Source of the DNA: Hoplostethus atlanticus
Taxonomy: Eukaryota > Chordata > Actinopteri > Trachichthyiformes > Trachichthyidae
Length of the DNA stretch: 64,000 bases
Reading direction: 5' to 3'
Assembly: GCA_034670405.1 (NCBI GenBank)
Contig: JAXDDX010000024.1
Coordinates: 434,001 to 498,000 of the forward strand
Shown here: positions 9,865-20,648 of the stretch, one piece after another
Numbering within the stretch: the first letter of the stretch is position 1
How the letters are laid out: the number at the start of each line of letters is the position of its first letter
Program-made: the position numbers and the translations under genes
Notes under the pieces: model-generated
What the model saw: only the letters and a program-made list of their open reading frames with translations
What the model was told of the DNA's origin: nothing
The model's database searches: none

Positions 9865-10700
9865 CTTATTATATAAGGTTAGCACAAGTCCTCCTCATCC
9901 ATTGCAACATCAACCTTTCTCGCCATCTTCTATGTGCTAGACTTTTGTGAATACATACTCAAACCCTGCTGTCTTTATCATGCCTGTTATTGTGCTCATG
10001 TAAATGGTATGTATAGCCGAAGGATACAGAGAATGAAAGATGCAGAGACGGGGCACTAAAATCACAGCAGCATACAAGATATGTACAGAGACAGAAAAGC
10101 AAGGGATGGTCAGGTAAACAAAAAGCAGAAAAAAACAGAGGAAAAAGAAATGTCATGAATGTACTGGAGATATAGGGTATTGGACACACCCTCCAAGAAA
10201 CGGGGCTCTCACAATGTCGAACCAGTTTCTTCCCCTACTGCAGCCTCGGTTTCTACAGTTTCTACTCTCAGTGCTGCTGACTGTCTTTGAATGGCTGAAA
10301 CATGGACAAGCTCAAAGGTGCCTCTATGAGGAGGTGAAGAAAGTTAAGCACCAGACTCAGACCAGACTGAGGTCCTACAGAAACTGGACCTGAAATGATC
10401 TCCAACTGATGAAGAAGGTGTGCGGAACGAGAAAAGGAAAAGAAAAGCAGGATAAGATGGTTGATGAGGTGCATCAGCCTCTTTTCTGCAGATGATGTGA
10501 TAGACAACCTCCAGAGAGAAGGAAGGAGTCAGACACCTGAAGGATACAGGAAACCAAATACAATACAGTGTTGGTTGAATGAAGAGTTCAGCCGCAGAAA
10601 CGAGAACAACAGCTGTGTGCAAGACCATCCTTAGTTAGTGTAGCACAGGACACACTTAGGAATACTGTAATGCTGTCTTCAATACATCACCCAATATGTT
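9865..10700. other. Intergenic DNA between RIF1 and TNFAIP6, no gene seen
   Basis: Open frames on both strands are short and without recognisable domains. No splice-supported exon or conserved protein segment was found. Confidence 0.5.
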
Positions 10701-10701
10701 T

Positions 10702-10737
<36 letters not shown>
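10701..10737 (+). repeat. Compound TC/CA microsatellite
   Basis: A (TC) run is followed directly by (CA) from about 10719 to 10737. Confidence 0.9.
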
Positions 10738-10840
10738 TCTCTAACTCTCCTCACTCTTTCCCTCCTTTTTCTCTTTCACAAGGTTTTCATTTAATCCTCA
10801 AGACAATGTGGAGTGTATACATATACTCGGAATATGTCCC

Positions 10841-10980
10841 GGGGTGGAAAGAGTACCAACTTATCCTACTCAAGTAGAAGTACTGTTACTGGTGTAAAAA
10901 TCTACTCAAGCAAAAATAAAAAGTATCTCATTTAACATGTACTCAGAGTAAAAGTTACTGAGTTGAAAAAAACAACATTG
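10841..10980 (+). mobile_element. hAT-like repeat beginning GGGGTGGAAAGAGTA
   Basis: The terminus GGGGTGGAAAGAGTA, then repeated 'tactcaagtagaagtact' and 'aaatctactcaagcaaaa' blocks, is a recognisable fish repeat. A second copy starts at 45022. Confidence 0.6.
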
Positions 10981-11325
10981 TTAAATCTGATATTTCCGTC
11001 CTAGTGGCTCAGTGGTCCTTTGTTGCATGTCATTCCTCCTGTCTCTCTACTTAACTGTCCAATAAAGGCAAAATAAACATATTTTCCATGCAATGTAAAA
11101 AGGACAAGAGGGCAGAGCTGAAACTAGGTTCTCTTAGTCCTTTCAGAGCTGTACTCTAAACAGACCAAGTCCATCTGTAAACTGGCCAGTAAATGGACAG
11201 TTTCTGATGCAGTGTTTGTGGAAAGCCTACAAAATTTGTACTCTATAATGGATGTGATTTTAGAATACAATACCTCAGTTAAAACAACACAACATAATAC
11301 CCATTGTTTTATTTTAGCATCATTG

Positions 11326-11331
11326 TTTATT
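11326..11331 (-). other. tnfaip6: TNFAIP6 polyadenylation signal
   Basis: AATAAA on the minus strand, 91 bases beyond the stop codon; a second AATAAA lies at 11308-11313. This implies a short 3' UTR. Confidence 0.6.
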
Positions 11332-11421
11332 TTATCAGCTATAAAGACTGATTCATTACATGAGGTAACAATAACACTATAAATACAGTAACAGGAATAC
11401 ATCGGTGTGTCAACTGACTGG

Positions 11422-11543
11422 TTAATTCAAATAGTCGGTGTCATTCTGCGAGAACAGAGATGCGTCGAAGGCGATGTACTGTAACTGGAAGCCCCCGGCT
11501 ATCACAGAGGCATCCGAGAGAAACTTCAGTGTCATCACGTTTC
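11422..11543 (-). CDS. tnfaip6: TNFAIP6 exon 6 (end of CUB, C-terminus, stop)
   Basis: Residues 224-263 start [20 protein letters not shown] and end NDTDYLN followed by TAA at 11424-11422. The tail after the CUB core is only about 18 residues, shorter than in mammals. Confidence 0.95.
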
Positions 11544-11689
11544 CTGTGGGGGAAAACAAAGATGATTTACTCTTTTTCCATCTATTTATTTTCAGCTTTA
11601 TTGTTTTGTATTTCAGTTGTCCACTGATCCATCAATGCGCCATAATAATGTTTCCGCTTTTTTAAAACCCCAAATGACCCCCCCCCCCC

Positions 11690-11720
<31 letters not shown>

Positions 11721-14700
11721 CAACCTTGACCAAACTGCAAATTGCACAACTGTAAATTGCACTAAATTATTATTCCTTGCACTACTTTTAGATTTTTTGT
11801 GTATTTAATTTTCTTTGTAGGATATTTTTTATACAGCCTGTTGACCACAGTTGTTTATTGTATAGTGATGTGCTGCAAACTGCAATTTCCCCTCGGGGAC
11901 AATAAAGAGCCATCTAATCTAATCACAATCATCATTTTTCATTCATTAGGCCTCTGAAATAATTAACCTTGTGGTTGCTTCAGACAGACACAGATGCAGA
12001 TGATTCTTTCGTGAGATCTGGACTCGCATGAGCATGAAAAAATGTTAGGCATATGATGACATCTCACCTGTGCTGATGATATCGTTTGGTAAATAATCAC
12101 CACAGAACCTGCAAACAAACAGATTTCAGGTTTTCAGAACAAAAGTGAGGCTAAGATGAAGTGAAGCAGCCTACATATCGTCTTATAGTACTCCAGATTA
12201 TTCTATTCTATTCTATTCTATTCTATTCTATTCTATTGACTAGTGAGCAGTGATCCTCACCTCCCAGCAAAGCCTGTGATGTCATCGTAGCTGTCGTAGA
12301 CCTCCAGGTAGTCTGACAGACACGCCGTGTCGTCCTCCAGATCAAACTCCAGGAAGTGGAGGCGGATCCTCTGGCCGTAGCGGACACGGATGTGCCAGTA
12401 GCAGATCTGTTCATCCTGATACTCCTCAGGGAACCCAGGAGACTGGATGATCCTCTGCTGCTCTGTCAGCACCCCACCACACTCCTTGGCTGTGGAGCAC
12501 ACGAGAAATATCAAATTATTAGTCTTCTCAAATACATACTTTAAAGTTTGTAGGAGATTGGCCCGTTGGTCAATTTACCAGTTAAGTGGTGAGAACATAG
12601 ACACCAAAATCAGCCACGTGAGAGAGAACGTGGTGAGCAAAGCTAAAAATCTCTTCACAGTGGATGAATATGTGGTGGTAGTAATAGTTCCAAACTTAAT
12701 GGATAAGTTAACCAATGTCTGTTATTTTGTTTCCTAGTGTTTGTAGTTTACCTGAATAAACTATGAACTGGAAAACAAAATAACTCTGAAAGGTATGGCG
12801 TTGACTTCCTGTGTTATAAGTGTTTTTGCCCACATAAGATTGTGACAGAATTAGTTAGTTTAGATTGAAAATTTCACTGCAGTTCCATAATCTATTCATT
12901 GTCCCATTGGAAGGCTGTTGGTTTGTACCACGAGAACCTCCTGGTTTTGCTGCACAGTGTTTTAATGGGCAGTGTTCCCCTTTAATGAGAATTTGTATTA
13001 TTATGAATCTACAGGCAATATAATTAAAAACATTAACAACTTTTTATTACTAAAAGGTCCATCTTCTTACTTTGGATAATGCTAGTTGCCTACTATCACC
13101 CAATATAGTGTATGTTAAAGTGTTAGCATGGAGCGCCAGAGAGAATTATCTATAAAGGATTTGTTTATGTTTTCATCATTTTGTAAGTTGACCACTGGGC
13201 CCGTCTCCTAAAGAAATCACTGTATTTCTTTAATAAGAAAGTGGTATTTTGTCTCTGTTGACTATGTGAAGGTGGGGCATTTTGCTTTTTGGGTCGTTTC
13301 TTGCATGTGAGCTCAAAATGAAGTTTGAAATGTAGAAGAAAATCCTTTTGTTGAGTGAAGGAAATCAACAACACATGTTGAGATTGGTGACAATGACATC
13401 AAAAGCCTCTCCAGATTTGCTGAAGGCAGTGTGCAATTGGAAGTTGTTTTACATCACTTGTCAAAAGTAGGTTATTAAAACCATATGGCAATCTTACATC
13501 AAACACTGAGTTAAATTCTAGCTAAATTCTCTCTTTTAGATAAGGATCGCCTGCAGAGCTGTATAAATGAATGAATTACACAAGCAAAAGATGAAAAACC
13601 TGAAAGGAGCAGAAGGAAAAATAAACAGATTAATGAAATTCACGTGATCTTGCAGGAGATGATCATGTCTGTCTCCTGTAGAAACATCTAGAAAAGTCTA
13701 ACCTTTTCAGGAATTGGTTTTCCCTTTGATACCCATGTGACCTAGCTCAAGTGTGTGAAACATTTTAGGAGACATCGGAGACAATCAAAGTCAAAGTAAA
13801 TAAAACAAAATATGAGATTTTTGAAAAACAGCGATGATATGTTGCGCTGCTATTCATATACTTTATATTATCAATGTGATCACTTACATTTTTTATTGTG
13901 TTTTATCATGGTGAAAGGGCAGGAATGAATTTGGTCTCAAGGAGGAAAACAGTGAAATCTTTGGAAAATGAATATGAACTCAAAGGCGTTAAGGTTCCAC
14001 TCCATCTACAAGACTTGGTGAATCATTCAGTAGTGCTGACTGTTACAACAGTGCGTCACCCCTCACTCATCGGTCAGCCTGCGTCTCATTAATCTTTTAC
14101 TCAGTTACTCCCCAGTGTCTTACGCACTCTTAGCCAATGCTTTTGCTTCCCCCAAGTGTATTCCTGGTCTGACGCTGATATCTCACAGGGGGGAAGTGAG
14201 ATTGTGGTTTTGAATCTAGACACACGCACAAAAAAACAACCCTGTCTGCAAGTGTGGTCCCATCGTGTACTGGTCAGATCAGATAACGTTTCTCTATCGC
14301 CCTGCACCTTTAACTTCAAGCAGCAGTGATGAATGTGTCAGACCAGCAGAATGAAAAGGTCCTTAGAGGGGCTGTGGAACCACCCACACGTTTCCTATCC
14401 TGAACCTGGGTGCCCTAACCCTAACCTCGCCCTCTGGGAGTAACGTCACTGTCTCTGTGAGTTAACCACAGCCACGTAGTCATCTCATACACTCATGCAC
14501 CATTAAAACTACCGCGGCAAATTGTCTAAACCACCATTTATCACTATGTGTAATGCATATACTCACAGTCTGGGTTGTAGCAGTACACATCCCATCTCTC
14601 ACTTTTGTTCAGCCTGTACCCGTAGTCGATGATGCCAACCTTACCAAAACCGCAGTGGGTGCCAGCTTTGACAATGGGGTAGCCAACGCGCCCTTTGTCA

Positions 14701-17475
14701 AACCATCCAGCTGAACACACATGAAAACCTGAACAAGAGCAGAAATCATTGAATGAAAGCAATGAAAAGAAAATGAGGTCAATTTTGTGCGACAATAAGT
14801 GTTACAGTCATCAATAATGCTCTCATGAGTGAACGGCTGTGTTCCGCCAAATGCAGAAAATCTTTTTTTTCCGTCAACAGGGACGCCACACATTCAAATG
14901 CCAGGATAAGGGGCCTTCTGGTGACCTTTACAAGAACTTTCTTGCATGGACAGGATTGGATATGAGTGGAGGGAGGGGATATTGGTTGGGGGGCACAGGC
15001 TGCATAATGAACTCCTGTGTGTCTGAGAGCCTAGAGTTACAATCAGCAGACCACAGCTAGGACAGCCCAGATAAAAGGAGACCTCCTAGGAAGACTGCCA
15101 TGGGGAAACTCAGCTCTCTAACCACTGACAAGGGGGTGGGTCTTAGTGCCAGAGCTAGTGACTGGATTCAATCTCTGTGCCATGGGAACAACAATGTTAC
15201 CCACCTCAGAAAGTGTTAACAGCCTTTTACTATACTGGTGGGGCCGCTTAACATTTGACATGGAGTCATGCAACAGCAAAGGGCTTCATTCACCCCTTCC
15301 CAATACCCTCTGAACATATGAAGTCCTTTCTGCAGGTTAAAAGCATTCCACTGGGTTAAAAGTAGTGTTCCTAATCATGTTATCCTGGAGGCCCTTTTGA
15401 ATCCACAAGGAGCGAGGACACACTCGTAGAAAAGAATGACGGGGAAAAGGGAACCGATTCTGAGTCATTTCATGGGAGAAAGGCAAAGGTAAACACAGCC
15501 CTTCCTGTCCCCACTTGACTAAATGGCTGGATGTTTGTTAGATATGTGAAACAACATCAACTCTTCATATGCATTTCCTAGGGTAAACTTCCTTGGACGT
15601 GAGCGCTGCTTGCTTGTGTGTTGTGCATGTAAGTGCGCGTCTCTCGTGTTCGCTACAGACCTATTTGACGAGCTGCCTCCAGTTTTTCATAAGTGGCCAG
15701 CGTTCCTCCCTCGAACTTGCACACAGCCTTGGCCTCTTTATACGTCAGCTGGTATCTCCCTTTGCGTGATTCCCTGTGGTAAACTCCAGCTGCTTGCTCT
15801 GTCAAAGAGAGACAACAAAAATGCTTTTCAGTCAACACTGCTATCACGGTCAGAAGCCAAGAGAGAGCTGATAGTCTGCCAGTGCCTGTGTGGTGTCCCG
15901 GTGTGCATCTGAGCAACCTGATACACATCCCTTGGAGAGAATGTGTTGGATTGAATTTTAGTCAAACATAAACACAGGAGGAACATTTGTCAACTAGCAT
16001 GTTGTGCTTGGAAGGGGCCAGCTAACTGTTTGACGTTGCTCTTCAGTTTGACAGCACTTTGGTCGTATTCCTGGCGTCCTCAACGGGTGGTCCTCTGCTG
16101 ATCCTGTTTTGGTGTTACGCATACATGACTCGGAAGACTAGGAAGACTAGACAAGACTAGGAAGAGAGCACTCTAAATTAACCTTGAGTCAATATTTTGA
16201 TCTTTTTAACCTCTTCCTTTGAAGTGTTTTTACACGCATTAAACCCTCACACTGTTGTGCGTCTCACTATAGAGGAGTCAGCTGCTCTGCCTTGTCACCC
16301 TATCATTTCTGATTTGTGTGCATTCTGCTCCACAGCATTACTGTTCACACCAATTAGGTCCTGCAACAATGAGAAAACAAAAACGAATAAACATAAATAA
16401 AAATTGCTGAACTAAACACAGTCTGCCGTAGTTGGTTCAATTGAAAAGGTGTGATATAGGAAATATGATACACCAGTAGAAGCATGCTGTTTATGTGTTC
16501 CAGGTGTGTTAACAGGCAAGTCAAAGCCATTAGCAATATGAAATATGCTTCTATTATTAAGGGAACAGCAAATTTTGCTTTCACTCTCACCTCATAAAAA
16601 TACCAAGCACTTGGTCTATAAAGTATCAGAGGCCCATGCTATGGGGAAATGCAAGACAAATAACACTTAGGCTTGTATGAATTTTACTTCAATGGAAACG
16701 AATAGGGACTACATGCTATTTTGTTTTATCATACTCATTGAGTTGAGTTGACAAGATTTGAGCAGTTGTCACACACAGCTAGGAAATAGAAATAAGGTCA
16801 ACCCTTGAATTTTAGTCTAGTTATGTCCCATGTTTACATACTGGCCTCATGCAGCACTCAGTCAAGTCATAAGTATGCACTACTAATCCATGCCATTCCT
16901 CACAGCATGTCTTCATCCTAAACTAAACAAAGCACAGCAATCAGATTACAGATGAATACAACAAATAGATGATTTCTGACTCAAAATATGTTGGAAGGGA
17001 AAATATATATATATATATATTACAGGCTAGAGACACTAACATTATTTTACACCTCTTGCAATACTACTTCATACTGGTAATAGGTTAGATTTACAACATT
17101 CAACTTGCAGTGTGTTTATAAACTATTAATTTCACTGCAGATTTTATTGCTTTTGTAGTAAAAGCAACCCAAAAATAAACTAAAGTAGCTGGATTAGGTT
17201 TGTGAGTTTGAGTATTGGGATTACTGGCAACAGACAATCACTAATCTGTAGCAGATTACATTTTGAAAGTAGCCTTCCCCATCCTGTATTTGTTTACAAC
17301 CTCATAAATTCGGTATCAATAATTAAATCGCACATTTATCAACATCAAACTCCTTAACCACTTCTCTGAAAACTTCACAACTGCAGACGGTGGAACTGTG
17401 CACGGTACAGATGAAGAAAGACAACACGCTACTTGTCGCTACTTACATCGCTTCAGTAACAACAACGACGACAGC

Positions 17476-17507
<32 letters not shown>

Positions 17508-17618
17508 AATATATTTACCCAGCCATATTGAATTATGAAATATTCCATTTTTGAACCCCCAAGCTTGCGCCTCTTTCAGCAGAAACCCGATTGCACAAAC
17601 GATGGTGAAGACGTGCAT
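11422..17618 (-). CDS. tnfaip6: TNFAIP6 (TSG-6), secreted hyaluronan-binding Link/CUB protein, complete gene in 6 exons
   Basis: TSG-6 is an inflammation-induced secreted protein that binds hyaluronan and moves inter-alpha-inhibitor heavy chains onto it, stabilising matrix (family knowledge). The six exons encode 263 residues (human 277). The start [14 protein letters not shown] gives a signal peptide ending near AQA, then [14 protein letters not shown], nearly identical to the human mature N-terminus. The Link module (about 38-130) has its four cysteines at 60, 84, 105 and 129. The CUB domain (about 137-247) has cysteines at 137, 163, 190 and 212. Ligand residues Y49, Y96, F107 and Y115 are kept, while the family lysine of the GKY motif is arginine (R48). 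The C-terminal tail after CUB is shorter than human. RIF1 follows on the same strand. Confidence 0.97.
11678..11717 (+). repeat. Poly-C plus AC microsatellite in TNFAIP6 intron 5
   Basis: Thirteen cytosines are followed by about 13 AC units. In the transcript this is a GT tract followed by poly-G upstream of exon 6. Confidence 0.9.
11720..11925 (+). repeat. 3' end of a non-LTR retrotransposon or its SINE
   Basis: Ends in GCAATTTCCCCTCGGGG, ACAATAAAG and then short ATCTA repeats, the usual tail of a fish non-LTR element. 5'-truncated; no reverse-transcriptase reading frame is present. Confidence 0.6.
12068..12108 (-). CDS. tnfaip6: TNFAIP6 exon 5 (CUB, 41 bases)
   Basis: Very short exon, residues 210-223: [14 protein letters not shown]. 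It supplies the last CUB cysteine (212). Both splice sites are canonical and the phases fit. Confidence 0.93.
12199..12237 (+). repeat. (TATTC)n pentanucleotide repeat next to TNFAIP6 exon 4
   Basis: About eight units. In TNFAIP6 pre-mRNA this is (GAATA)n starting 24 bases after the exon 4 donor. Confidence 0.9.
12261..12489 (-). CDS. tnfaip6: TNFAIP6 exon 4 (most of CUB domain)
   Basis: Residues 134-209 contain [32 protein letters not shown] and [20 protein letters not shown]. These are CUB landmarks with the acidic calcium-site residues. Donor GTGAGG; a GAATA repeat begins 24 bases into the intron. Confidence 0.97.
12551..13210. mobile_element. 660-bp DNA-transposon-like element in TNFAIP6 intron 3
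   Basis: TAGGAGATTGGCCCGTTGGT at 12551 mirrors the reverse of ACTGGGCCCGTCTCCTA ending at 13210. Weaker matching continues inward for about 55 bp ('gtggtgagaacatagaca' against 'atgatgaaaacataaaca'). Flanking TA could be the target duplication. No transposase reading frame seen. Confidence 0.55.
14567..14728 (-). CDS. tnfaip6: TNFAIP6 exon 3 (second half of Link module)
   Basis: Residues 80-133 contain [32 protein letters not shown] and [12 protein letters not shown], with Link cysteines 84, 105 and 129. Donor GTGAGT. Confidence 0.97.
15661..15798 (-). CDS. tnfaip6: TNFAIP6 exon 2 (first half of Link module)
   Basis: Residues 34-79, starting [18 protein letters not shown] and including [20 protein letters not shown]. 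Carries Link cysteine 60. Acceptor TTTGACAG, donor GTCTGT. Confidence 0.96.
16981..17380. other. TNFAIP6 intron 1 and neighbouring introns, no gene seen
   Basis: AT-rich DNA with a short (AT) run at 17003-17021. Introns 1 to 3 (12490-14566, 14729-15660, 15799-17518) show no further coding exon. Confidence 0.5.
17478..17508 (+). repeat. (CAA)n trinucleotide repeat at TNFAIP6 exon 1 donor
   Basis: About ten CAA units, starting 11 bases into intron 1 of TNFAIP6, where the transcript reads (TTG)n. Confidence 0.9.
17519..17618 (-). CDS. tnfaip6: TNFAIP6 exon 1 (signal peptide and mature N-terminus)
   Basis: Encodes residues 1-33: a hydrophobic leader, then [14 protein letters not shown]. Ends in phase 1 at GTAAAT. 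An in-frame ATG at 17663 would add 15 residues; the downstream ATG is preferred because it sits directly before the leader. Confidence 0.93.
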
Positions 17619-17688
17619 CCTGCCGCCGTCAGTGCGCAGACCAGAAGTTGGCATGCGCTTCATCCACAGCGCGGCTACTCTGCGGGAG

Positions 17689-17696
17689 GCCTTTTA
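17689..17696 (-). promoter_or_regulatory. tnfaip6: TATA-like element of TNFAIP6
   Basis: The minus strand reads TTAAAAGG about 70 bases above the chosen start codon, which would place transcription start near 17665. A TGACGT (CRE/AP-1-like) core lies at 17827-17832. Both are inferred from motif and position. Confidence 0.35.
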
Positions 17697-17984
17697 AGCG
17701 GCCGGTCCTGCGCGCTGCTCCGCTCCCCCGCAGAGAGCCTCGTCAGCAGCGTTGCTCAACACAGGGAATTACGACCCTGTGACCTGTGCTTCCTAGAAAA
17801 AAACCCGTCGTGCCAAACATCACGTATGACGTTTTTCCAGATGTGAAGCGTCTCCCGCTGCTTGAATTATGTGTTATGTGGCACCGTGGCTTGAACGCAC
17901 TCTGATTTAAAATAACGCGCACTGCCCAAGCCTTATATCAAGGAGACTGGGTATTAGCCTGAGGTTGTCTAGGTATAACTAATA

Positions 17985-18260
17985 CAGTGGTTTCCAATGT
18001 GGGGTGAAGGTTGCGGCCACCAGGGGTCCTGGACAGGGTCCCAGCAAAATGAGGAACTGTTGAATTTCACTTATTATGAATTTCAGTATTTCACTCACTA
18101 GATGTTAGAACAATGAGGGAATGTATAAGGGTGACTGTGTTGATAGGTTTCACTCTTACTACCTACAGCATAGACATGTACTAAGACAGATTCAACAACC
18201 AAAATCTCCTTAGAGTTTTTTGGGATGGAGTCTTATCAAATGGGGTTCACGGTACAACGT
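17985..18260 (+). mobile_element. hAT-like repeat, second copy of the CAGTGGTT family
   Basis: Starts CAGTGGTTTCCAATGTGGGG and shares with 4118-4350 the order GGGGTCC, CAGCAAAATGAGGA, GAATTTCAC, AGGTTTCACTCT and CAACCAAAAT. No transposase frame. Confidence 0.55.
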
Positions 18261-19687
18261 AGATCTGTTTATATGTGTATATACTGTAATATATTGTTAC
18301 AACTAGCCCATGGGAAACAACATTAACTAGGTATACTGAATTCTTTCCCAGGGAAAAAATTGTTTTTTAAGAGCGGTGCCCTGGTAAGCTATACCTGTCT
18401 GCTATCTGATATCCCCATTTCTCAAAATCACAGGTTAATGTGAAAGTGCACACCTATCAACTCTGTTGGGTAAAATTGTCCTGAATTGGTTCCAGATCTG
18501 GGAGGAAATGAGCTGTACCTTCTTAATACTCAGTGCGCCTCTCCCATTTAAACCCACACATGGAAACTCTGTCTCACACGCAGTAATTGTCATATATATT
18601 ACAGTTGCATTTTAACAGGACATTCATCATCATTTCCACATGTCCAGCAGCTACAGTAGTGCTAACTGCCTACAGCTGTTTTTATGATAATAAAACAACA
18701 GTAAAAGCACTAAATTATTTATGCTGCTGACATCATGTCTGTCATTATGAGAATAATAAATACAAAAGCCATGTGTGACCAAACAGAGTAAGACAGAGTA
18801 AAGTTGACAGAACTCATGGCAGAGGAGCTAATATTGTTTCCATCCAAAACCAACAGCTGTATCACTGATTGTTGCACCTCTGGGGCTGCTTTCATCATTT
18901 CTGATTTCAAACTTGGGCAGCTGATGTTGAAATGGTTTTATGTTTTTCACAGGAAAAAAAAACAGCAGCAAAGTTATGGGGATTGTGGAATTAGGGTTAC
19001 AAACATCCTTTTTCAGATGTTGAAACAATGGTTAATGATAGTTGTTGGTCCAGATGATGATTTTAGCACTATTTCAATTAGAACACATCAATAGGAATAA
19101 ACCATTTAATTGTATGTAAACTGAAATGTATTGGTTTTACTTTGAGTGATCCAGTTTCTAAACACATCGGCATAATCTGTAATGGATTAAATTTTAACAG
19201 CAACCTCTCCAACCCTTACTGTTACACCCAAGGAAACCTCCTCCATTACAGGCCCACTGGGCTAAACAGACCTCAGGCTGTTTTAATTCACCTTGGTGAA
19301 AGTCCAAGTGTGTTCGACTTAATTGAAATTCATCTACAGTACCGAGAATTTCCCTGAGCAACAGGGCAGCATGTGGTCAGTAATTACGCCACTGCAATTA
19401 CATCACCCCACCCCCCTACACACACACATGTCAAACACGTTTCTGGAGCTGCACTCGTTCTCTCAGGCCATGTGTGGCCATTGGGAAGTAACTCAAACTG
19501 CACATGCACATCAAACGCAACGGGCGCAGATGGATGGAGGGATGGAAGGATGGAGGGATGCAGAGGGATAATGGTGTCTTTGTTCCAGGGTTGTTTTCAC
19601 TGTATTACTGGCTGCTACTTCCATGATTTAACATCCTGCCATTGGCACGTGCCAAACTGGTTGTGTTCCTCTCTCTGTTGGTCTACA

Positions 19688-19752
19688 ACACACACACTCT
19701 ACCACTCTCACACACACACACACACACATGCACACACACACACACACATGCA
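19688..19752 (+). repeat. Interrupted CA microsatellite
   Basis: Three CA runs separated by TCTACCACTCT, ATG and similar interruptions. Confidence 0.9.
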
Positions 19753-19889
19753 GGCACACAGACCCCCCCTCCCTCTTCCCCTGTTTAGTGTTTTCCCAGA
19801 AATACATTGGCTCCACCATTGACAACCATATAAAGGTTACGCTAGAGCCAAGCTGGTTATGATTATGATATCTATGTTATCTATTGATT

Positions 19890-19998
19890 GTTATTAGTAG
19901 TCGTAGTCATAGTCGTAGTAACAACAGTAGTAGTAGTAATTATAGTAGCAGTCGTAGTAGTATTATTTGTATTGGTAGTGGTAATAGAAGTAGTAACA
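19890..19998 (+). repeat. Degenerate TAG/GTA triplet tract
   Basis: Many GTAGTAGTC- and TAGTAGTAAT-type units with substitutions; an old triplet repeat. Confidence 0.7.
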
Positions 19999-20629
19999 CT
20001 CCTAGAGCATTGTTCTAATACACCATCCATGACCCAGATCTTGTTCGTTGCTCCTTAATTACTACAGTTCCCCACTAATTTGATATTGTCCTCTGAAAAC
20101 AATAGGTTATTCAATATGATTGTTTCAGTAGAATATAAGGAATTGTTTCTTGTGGCATCAAGAGAAAAAGACTAACCCTACAGTATTGTGATAGTCGAGT
20201 GTCTGACAACCAAATAACTAGATTGTTTTTATCGTAGACATGGACAGGTTCTTAATGCAACGGTAGATCTTACCTCCGCCACGTGCTCCCTGGAACAGTG
20301 TTGACTTGTGACCTTGGACACAAAAGGTTTTCAAGATGTTTGATAGTGTCGCCCTGACTTCCACCTATAGCTTCGATCAGGATACTACCAATGACACATC
20401 ACCTACTGACACTTAAAATGATTTCATCTTCTTCCATGGCCACTGACATTGAGATCAGTGATAAACTGCTGAATTCAACTGATAACGAGACGTCTGGAAA
20501 GCTGATGGTGCTTTACAGCGACTAACACTGTGAAACCTCTGCCCTACCTGACCAATATCTCTTCCAACACTGGAGGATGAGGACAAAAAAGCAGCAGACA
20601 GCCAGCCAAGTTGGTCACATCTAACGTAC

Positions 20630-20648
20630 TGGCGCCTCCTGGTGTTCA
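20630..20648 (-). promoter_or_regulatory. CTCF-like motif between TNFAIP6 and ITGB5
   Basis: TGGCGCCTCCTGGTGTTCA resembles the reverse of the CTCF consensus (CCASYAGRKGGCR). An insulator role is inference from motif and intergenic position. Confidence 0.25.

Noticed and set aside
11438..11808. Plus-strand frames overlapping TNFAIP6 exon 6
   Set aside because: Antisense shadows and repeat sequence; no domains.
19373..19822. 149-codon plus-strand frame
   Set aside because: Its second half is CA-repeat translation and the first half has no recognisable domain.
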